From NCBI GenBank assembly GCA_965200645.1, contig CBDAUN010000003.1, positions 930,001 through 994,000 on the forward strand: a DNA stretch of 64,000 nucleotides, read 5' to 3'. This document shows, one piece after another, positions 62,998 through 64,000 of this stretch (position 1 is the stretch's first letter; every line of letters begins with the position of its first letter). The stretch comes from CBDAUN01 sp965200645. Its GTDB lineage: Bacteria; Pseudomonadota; Gammaproteobacteria; Arenicellales; JAJDZL01. A model generated the notes under the pieces. The model made no database searches. It worked only from the letters and a program-made list of their open reading frames with translations, and was not told where the DNA came from. Both the position numbers and the translations under genes were made by a program.

Positions 62998-63954
62998 TCA
63001 AGTTGCAGGTTCAGTGTTAAATTCTTCTAAATCGGTAGTCAATTCAATATAGTCCTTTTCGAAGTACTCTTTAGCGTTTTGACCCAACCCTTCAATACCC
63101 CATTCTTCAGAATCAAGAACAACCTTTTGGACAGGCCGAGGTTGCGAAAAAAGAAATACCTCACGCCCTCTGACCCCGAAAAGTTGACCAGAAATTCCGG
63201 CCCCAGCATCGGAACAAAGCCAAGAAACCACAGTCGCAACACGTTCAGGATCAACCTTCATTGCCCGTTCCTTATATATTGATTGCGCTTCATTTGCAGG
63301 CACAATAGTTTCAGTCACTCTGGAACGAGCGAAGGGCGCAACTGCATTCACCATGATTCCTGAACGTGCCAAGTCCAACGCTACACACCGAGTTAAGCCC
63401 AACAGTCCACTTTTAGCACTCGCATATGAAGATTGACCGAAGTTTCCATAGAATCCTGCAGTGGAGACTATATTGACTACTCTTCCCCAAGTGTATTCGG
63501 ATTCGGATTCCAAAGATACCTTTACCTGTTCTCGAAATATTGGCGAAGCTGCTGCCAAAACATAATATGCCGCAGCTAGATTTACCCTTATCACTTCATC
63601 GAAGTCAGTTGGCTTTGCCTTGAAAATAAAGTGATCACGAAGAATTGCTGCGCAATTCACAACCAAATCGAGCCTTCCCCACCGCTCCTTGGCAAAATTA
63701 ACAGCTCTAGCCGCACCATTTATGGTTGCAATGTCATCGGTGAAGGCTACAGCAGAATCTCCGAGCAGTGCTGCTGTGTTACCAGCAATTTCTGGATCAG
63801 CCCGAGAACCGTCGATACTGACTCCGTTGTCAGCAAGTACAACCTTGCATCCTTGATTTATGAAGTCCTGTGCTATGGCTAGGCCGATGCCACGTGCACC
63901 ACCTGTCACTAACGCTACACGCTGATTTAAATGATTAATTATTGTTGTTGACAC
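62998..63954 (-). CDS. SDR with C-terminal extension, aromatic/acyl-CoA operon
   Basis: A 318-aa short-chain dehydrogenase with cofactor motif TGGARGIG (residues 17-24), VNCAA, and catalytic S...Y-x-x-x-K in the FGQSSYASAK block. The final about 70 residues after GVRGREVFLFSQPRPV are an extension resembling multifunctional-enzyme SDRs (17-beta-HSD4 type) more than simple ketoreductases. It starts with GTG 63954, 3 nt after the stop of an upstream gene, and precedes the PaaA/PaaC-like gene by 10 nt. Substrate unknown. Confidence 0.88.
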   Translation of the reverse strand: MSTTIINHLNQRVALVTGGARGIGLAIAQDFINQGCKVVLADNGVSIDGSRADPEIAGNTAALLGDSAVAFTDDIATINGAARAVNFAKERWGRLDLVVNCAAILRDHFIFKAKPTDFDEVIRVNLAAAYYVLAAASPIFREQVKVSLESESEYTWGRVVNIVSTAGFYGNFGQSSYASAKSGLLGLTRCVALDLARSGIMVNAVAPFARSRVTETIVPANEAQSIYKERAMKVDPERVATVVSWLCSDAGAGISGQLFGVRGREVFLFSQPRPVQKVVLDSEEWGIEGLGQNAKEYFEKDYIELTTDLEEFNTEPAT

Positions 63955-63957
63955 CGT

Positions 63958-64000
63958 TCAATTCCTGTCAGCTTCGGTAAAGAAAGGATCAGCAAATATT
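63958..64000 (-). CDS. 3' end of an upstream gene in the same operon (partial)
   Basis: On the minus strand one frame runs in from the window edge and ends with ADPFFTEADRN then TGA at 63960-63958, 3 nt before the SDR start. The tight spacing suggests a real operon gene, but only about 13 codons are visible and no family can be assigned. Confidence 0.45.
   Translation of the reverse strand, partial: IFADPFFTEADRN

Overview
The window looks like chromosome of a gammaproteobacterium of moderate GC. The reasons are a gamma-like SecD N-terminus, the tgt-yajC-secD-secF order, a leucine/isovalerate degradation (liu) operon beside icmF, and an integrated island related to the PFGI-1/ICEHin1056 class of conjugative elements. 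Species cannot be named. No rRNA and no CRISPR were seen; one tRNA is present.

Layout. (1) 1-4297, minus strand: tgt, yajC, secD and the start of secF (queuosine tRNA modification and the Sec accessory complex). (2) 4373-10579: a 3-hydroxyisobutyrate dehydrogenase-like gene on plus, then icmF, an SDR and an MFS transporter on minus. (3) 11018-19918, plus: a tight eight-gene operon for leucine/isovalerate catabolism (hot-dog thioesterase, liuA, thiolase, DsbA-like isomerase, liuB, liuC, liuD, liuE) ending in acetoacetate and acetyl-CoA. (4) 19949-20372: decayed fragments of an Rpn-type nuclease element. (5) 20373-21699, minus: metZ with a complete control region: consensus promoter, SAM-II-like riboswitch, and an intrinsic-terminator hairpin that ends at the start codon.

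(6) 21969-57118: a 35.1-kb island bounded by identical 33-bp direct repeats. Each repeat carries an inverted repeat around a 7-bp spacer, the shape of a tyrosine-recombinase core site. Left to right it holds parA, parB, DUF2857, STY4528-like, ardC, a type IVb pilus operon (pilL,N,O,P,Q,R,S,V and a prepilin peptidase), MPF-G type IV secretion genes, a four-gene metabolic block (terC-like, potA-like, argD, dapE), the last two secretion genes, and two convergent tyrosine recombinases. No relaxase, coupling protein, helicase or topoisomerase was found between the repeats. The pilus and mating-pore genes are intact while the DNA-processing half is absent. The metabolic block sits exactly between two genes that are normally neighbours.

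(7) 57119-60160: a 39-codon candidate gene, tRNA-Lys(CTT), an internally deleted Rpn copy and an intact Rpn copy. A 79-bp unit of three palindromes occurs beside the deleted Rpn copy and again, with identical spacing, inside the parB reading frame. (8) 60161-64000: a two-CBS-domain protein, then a minus-strand aromatic-degradation operon (SDR, PaaA/PaaC-like di-iron protein, gentisate 1,2-dioxygenase-like cupin, unknown 187-aa protein) running in from beyond the window edge.

All family names come from recognition of motifs and sequence character; no database search was run.
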